This document shows, in pieces, positions 61,232-64,000 of a stretch of 64,000 bases of DNA. The stretch comes from Yersinia rochesterensis (GTDB lineage: Bacteria; Pseudomonadota; Gammaproteobacteria; Enterobacterales; Enterobacteriaceae). Positions within the stretch are counted from its first letter, which is position 1. Every line of letters begins with the position of its first letter. Where the stretch lies: assembly GCF_003600645.1 (NCBI RefSeq), contig NZ_CP032482.1, positions 4,092,001-4,156,000 on the forward strand, written 5' to 3'. The notes under the pieces were generated by a model. That model saw only the letters and a list, made by a program, of their open reading frames with translations, made no database searches and had not been told where the DNA came from. Position numbers and translations under genes: made by a program.

Positions 61232-63550
61232 ATGAAAACACTCACCATTGGCCTAATTGGCAACCCCAATGCGGGTAAAACTACCCTTTTCAACCAGTTA
61301 ACTGGCGCTCGCCAGCGAGTTGGTAACTGGGCCGGGGTCACTGTCGAGCGCAAAGAGGGCCACTTCAACACCGCGCAACACCAAGTGACTTTGGTTGACC
61401 TGCCGGGAACCTACTCACTAACGACCATTTCAGAGCAAACCTCGCTGGATGAGCAAATTGCCTGCCACTATATTTTGAGCGGCGAAGCGGACCTGCTGAT
61501 TAACGTGGTGGATGCCGCCAATCTGGAGCGCAATCTCTACCTGACACTGCAACTGCTGGAGCTAGGCATCCCCTGTATCGTGGCTCTGAATATGCTGGAT
61601 ATCGCCAAAAGCCAGCACATTGATATTGATATTGAAGCCCTTTCTCAGCAATTGGGCTGCCCGGTTATCCCGCTGATCTCGACTCGAGGGCGCGGTATCA
61701 ATGAATTAAAAACGAGCATTGATGAGTTTCAGCCCGTCACTTTTAAAGCTTTGATTAACTACCCGCCGGTGCTACTGCATGAAGTGGAGAAGCTGGTGCA
61801 GGAAATGCCGCCCTCCTTGCCGGTTCAACAACGCCGCTGGTTGTCCCTGCAAATCTTGGAAGGGGATATTTACAGCTTGGCGCGTGCGGGTATAGCTGCG
61901 CCACGCCTTGAGCTGGCACGTGAAAACCTACGGAAAAATCAGCACGAAGACTCAGAACTGGTGATCGCCGATGCCCGCTATCAGAGCATTGCCCGTATCT
62001 GCGATATCGTCGGCAACTCACAGCAAGCCGAACCCAACCGCCTGACACAAGCACTCGACAAAGTGATCCTGAACCGCTGGTTGGGCGTGCCTATCTTCTT
62101 GTTTGTCATGTATTTAATGTTCGTCTTGGCCATTAATATCGGCGGGGCGCTACAACCGATATTTGATATCGGCTCTGCGGCCATTTTTATTCAAGGAATA
62201 CAATGGGTTGGCTATACACTGCATTTCCCGCAGTGGCTAACTATCTTCCTGGCCCAAGGGGTCGGGGGCGGGATAAACACCGTGCTGCCGCTGGTGCCAC
62301 AAATTGGCATGATGTATTTGTTCCTCTCCTTTTTGGAAGATTCTGGCTATATGGCCCGTGCCGCGTTTGTTATGGACCGGCTGATGCAGGCGCTGGGGTT
62401 ACCGGGTAAATCTTTTGTGCCGTTGATTGTTGGTTTTGGCTGCAATGTACCCTCGATTATGGGCGCACGCACCTTGGATGCTCAACGCGAGCGATTGATA
62501 ACTATCATGATGGCGCCGTTTATGTCCTGTGGCGCGCGGCTAGCTATATTTGCAGTATTTGCCGCCGCATTCTTCGGCCAGGACGGGGCCAGTATCGTCT
62601 TTTCTCTCTATTTACTGGGGATTGCCGTCGCCATTCTCACCGGATTGGTTTTGAAATACACCATCATGCGCGGTGAAGCATCACCCTTTGTGATGGAATT
62701 GCCGGTTTATCATGTGCCGCATCTCAAAAGTCTGTTATTACAAACCTGGCAACGGTTGAAAGGATTTGTCCTGCGCGCCGGGAAAGTCATTGTTATCGCG
62801 AGTATTTTTATTGGCGGTTTGAACAGTTTTTCTTTCAGCGGCAAAGCCGTCGACAGTATTAATGACTCGGCGCTGGCTTCTGTTAGTAAAGTATTAACGC
62901 CATTACTGTCGCCAATGGGGATTCATGAGGATAACTGGCAAGCGACTGTGGGCTTAGTCACCGGGGCCATGGCCAAAGAAGTCGTGGTGGGGACATTGAA
63001 TACCCTTTACACCGCCGAACAAATTAAAAATGAACCTTTTGATGCTGAAAGCTTTAATTTATGGGGTGAATTGGCCGGAGCGGTTGATACCACCTGGCAG
63101 GGGTTAAAAGATACTTTTAGCCTCAGTGTGTTATCCAACCCTATTGAAGCCAGTAAAGGTGACGGCGAAATGGCGGCCGGTTCGATGGGGATGATGAGTA
63201 GCAAGTTCGGCTCCAGTATTTCAGCCTACAGCTACCTGATTTTCGTCTTACTGTATGTGCCTTGTGTCTCGGTGATGGGGGCGATTGCGCGGGAAACCAG
63301 CCGCGGCTGGATGATTTTCTCAATACTGTGGGGGCTGAATGTTGCTTACTCACTGGCCACCTTGTTCTATCAAGCGGCCACTTTCCGGGATCACCCGCAA
63401 CAGAGTCTTAGCATTATCGCATTGGTTATTATTATTAATGTTTTAATCTTGTTGGGTTTGCGCCGGGCGCGCAGCCGGGTCACCGTGAGATTACAAAACA
63501 ATACGCCCACCAGCAAGTGTTGCCAGCGCTCTGGCAATGACTGTCATTGA
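61232..63550 (+). CDS. feoB: Ferrous iron transporter FeoB
   Basis: 772-residue inner-membrane Fe(II) transporter. The N-terminal G-protein domain has G1 GNPNAGKTT (10-18), G3 DLPGTYSL and G4 NMLD. A helical GDI region precedes about eight to nine membrane segments with two Gate motifs (GFGCNVPSIMGAR, YVPCVSVMGA) that carry the conserved Cys. It is followed 12 bp later by feoC. Confidence 0.97.
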   Translation: MKTLTIGLIGNPNAGKTTLFNQLTGARQRVGNWAGVTVERKEGHFNTAQHQVTLVDLPGTYSLTTISEQTSLDEQIACHYILSGEADLLINVVDAANLERNLYLTLQLLELGIPCIVALNMLDIAKSQHIDIDIEALSQQLGCPVIPLISTRGRGINELKTSIDEFQPVTFKALINYPPVLLHEVEKLVQEMPPSLPVQQRRWLSLQILEGDIYSLARAGIAAPRLELARENLRKNQHEDSELVIADARYQSIARICDIVGNSQQAEPNRLTQALDKVILNRWLGVPIFLFVMYLMFVLAINIGGALQPIFDIGSAAIFIQGIQWVGYTLHFPQWLTIFLAQGVGGGINTVLPLVPQIGMMYLFLSFLEDSGYMARAAFVMDRLMQALGLPGKSFVPLIVGFGCNVPSIMGARTLDAQRERLITIMMAPFMSCGARLAIFAVFAAAFFGQDGASIVFSLYLLGIAVAILTGLVLKYTIMRGEASPFVMELPVYHVPHLKSLLLQTWQRLKGFVLRAGKVIVIASIFIGGLNSFSFSGKAVDSINDSALASVSKVLTPLLSPMGIHEDNWQATVGLVTGAMAKEVVVGTLNTLYTAEQIKNEPFDAESFNLWGELAGAVDTTWQGLKDTFSLSVLSNPIEASKGDGEMAAGSMGMMSSKFGSSISAYSYLIFVLLYVPCVSVMGAIARETSRGWMIFSILWGLNVAYSLATLFYQAATFRDHPQQSLSIIALVIIINVLILLGLRRARSRVTVRLQNNTPTSKCCQRSGNDCH

Positions 63551-63562
63551 TGAGGAGAAGCT

Positions 63563-63805
63563 ATGGCAAGCCTGGTGCAATTGCGCGATGCAATCGCCCT
63601 TAGCGGCAACACTGATGCCAAGCAGTTAAGCCACCAATTGGCGCTGCCTTTACCTCTGGTTGAGGCAATGCTGGAAAAGTTGACCGCAATGGGCAAGATT
63701 GAACGTATTGAGCAAGATAATAGCGGGTGCCTCAGCGGCAATTGCAAGCGTTGCCCTGAGGGAAAGAATCAATGTAACACAGTGATTTATCACTTGAAAA
63801 ATTAA
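63563..63805 (+). CDS. feoC: Fe-S-dependent regulator FeoC
   Basis: 80-residue winged-helix protein. SLVQLRDAIALSG and AKQLSHQLALPLPLVEAMLEKL form the fold. A four-cysteine loop (GCLSGNCKRCPEGKNQC near 55-71) is the [4Fe-4S] or metal site. It protects FeoB from proteolysis in relatives. GAGGAG precedes the ATG. Confidence 0.94.
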   Translation: MASLVQLRDAIALSGNTDAKQLSHQLALPLPLVEAMLEKLTAMGKIERIEQDNSGCLSGNCKRCPEGKNQCNTVIYHLKN

Positions 63806-63818
63806 CAGCGCACCAAAT

Positions 63819-63845
63819 GAGATGCCCACTTGGGCATCTCTGCTA
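63819..63845. terminator. Terminator between feoC and the DUF1471 gene
   Basis: GAGATGCC (63819-63826) pairs with GGCATCTC (63833-63840), extendable by two pairs, between two convergent genes. The T-tract is poor on both sides (TGCTAAC; ATTTGG), so efficiency is uncertain. Confidence 0.7.
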
Positions 63846-63848
63846 ACA

Positions 63849-64000
63849 TTATTTATAGACTTCTGCATCGGCAGCAAACTTCCCTTTCTCGCGCTCGGCA
63901 ATAATCAGGTAATACTTACCGCCTTTCTCGTCTGCCAATTTTGACAGTTCATGCTTCACGTCCATTGGCGATGTTGCTTCACCCGAAGTCGAGATTGTGC
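63849..64000 (-). CDS. DUF1471 (BhsA/McbA/YdgH-like) protein, C-terminal part
   Basis: A minus-strand frame enters at the window edge and ends at TAA (63851-63849). The 50 visible residues read TSGEATSPMDVKHELSKLAD, then KGGKYYLIIAERE and end AEVYK. This is the small secreted stress-protein fold (DUF1471), which ends in a typical GTAEIYK-like strand. Such proteins are periplasmic and respond to envelope or biofilm stress. The start is beyond the window. Confidence 0.82.
   Translation of the reverse strand, partial: TISTSGEATSPMDVKHELSKLADEKGGKYYLIIAEREKGKFAADAEVYK

Overview
The window looks like chromosomal DNA from an enterobacterium, most likely Yersinia. Most of it follows an Enterobacteriales gene order that I recognise from E. 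coli K-12: yheT-yheU-prkB-yhfA-crp-yhfK-argD-pabA, ppiA, tsgA-nirBDC-cysG, trpS-gph-rpe-dam-damX-aroB-aroK-hofQPONM, mrcA-nudE-igaA-yrfG-hslR-hslO-pckA-envZ-ompR, greB, tex and feoABC. Six intergenic ERIC repeats in three structural forms fit a Yersinia genome. No rRNA, tRNA, IS element, prophage or CRISPR array was seen.

Layout. 1-1331: the end of an unrecognised gene, then a heptosyltransferase-like glycosyltransferase (GT9). 1279-4869: the taurine operon tauABCD on the minus strand. 5054-6637: a PhzF-family isomerase and a LysE-type exporter. 6721-14819: a conserved block around crp, ending with argD and pabA. 14835-18384: an HEPN-type Abi-like gene where E. coli has yhfG-fic, a possible small RNA, a HerA-like ATPase and ppiA. 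18739-21116: a family 4 phospho-glycosidase and its LacI-type regulator. 21456-29683: tsgA, codA and the nitrite reductase/siroheme genes nirB-nirD-nirC-cysG behind an FNR box. 29743-40096: trpS-gph-rpe-dam-damX-aroB-aroK, then hofQPONM. 40216-52499: mrcA through ompR. 52745-57757: greB, inverted relative to E. coli, and a five-gene accessory cluster. 57797-64000: tex, feoABC and the end of a DUF1471 (BhsA/YdgH-like) protein.

The most unusual region is 53523-57757. A 22-codon gene with a strong ribosome binding site is followed by a hairpin. Next come a PqqD-like domain fused to a heme-oxygenase-like protein, two more heme-oxygenase-like proteins and an MFS transporter. This resembles a peptide-modification (RiPP) pathway with parts like PqqA, PqqD and PqqC but no radical SAM enzyme. 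In the first enzyme gene an ochre codon (53696-53698) interrupts what looks like the first strand of the peptide-binding domain, so in this strain the gene may be broken or restarted. I do not recognise the system.

A second pattern runs through the window. Short tandem duplications, mostly of 15 bp, add five-residue repeats to the N-termini of TauA, TauC and HslO and also occur between genes. HofO carries an 18-bp version and the feoA-feoB gap a 20-bp version.
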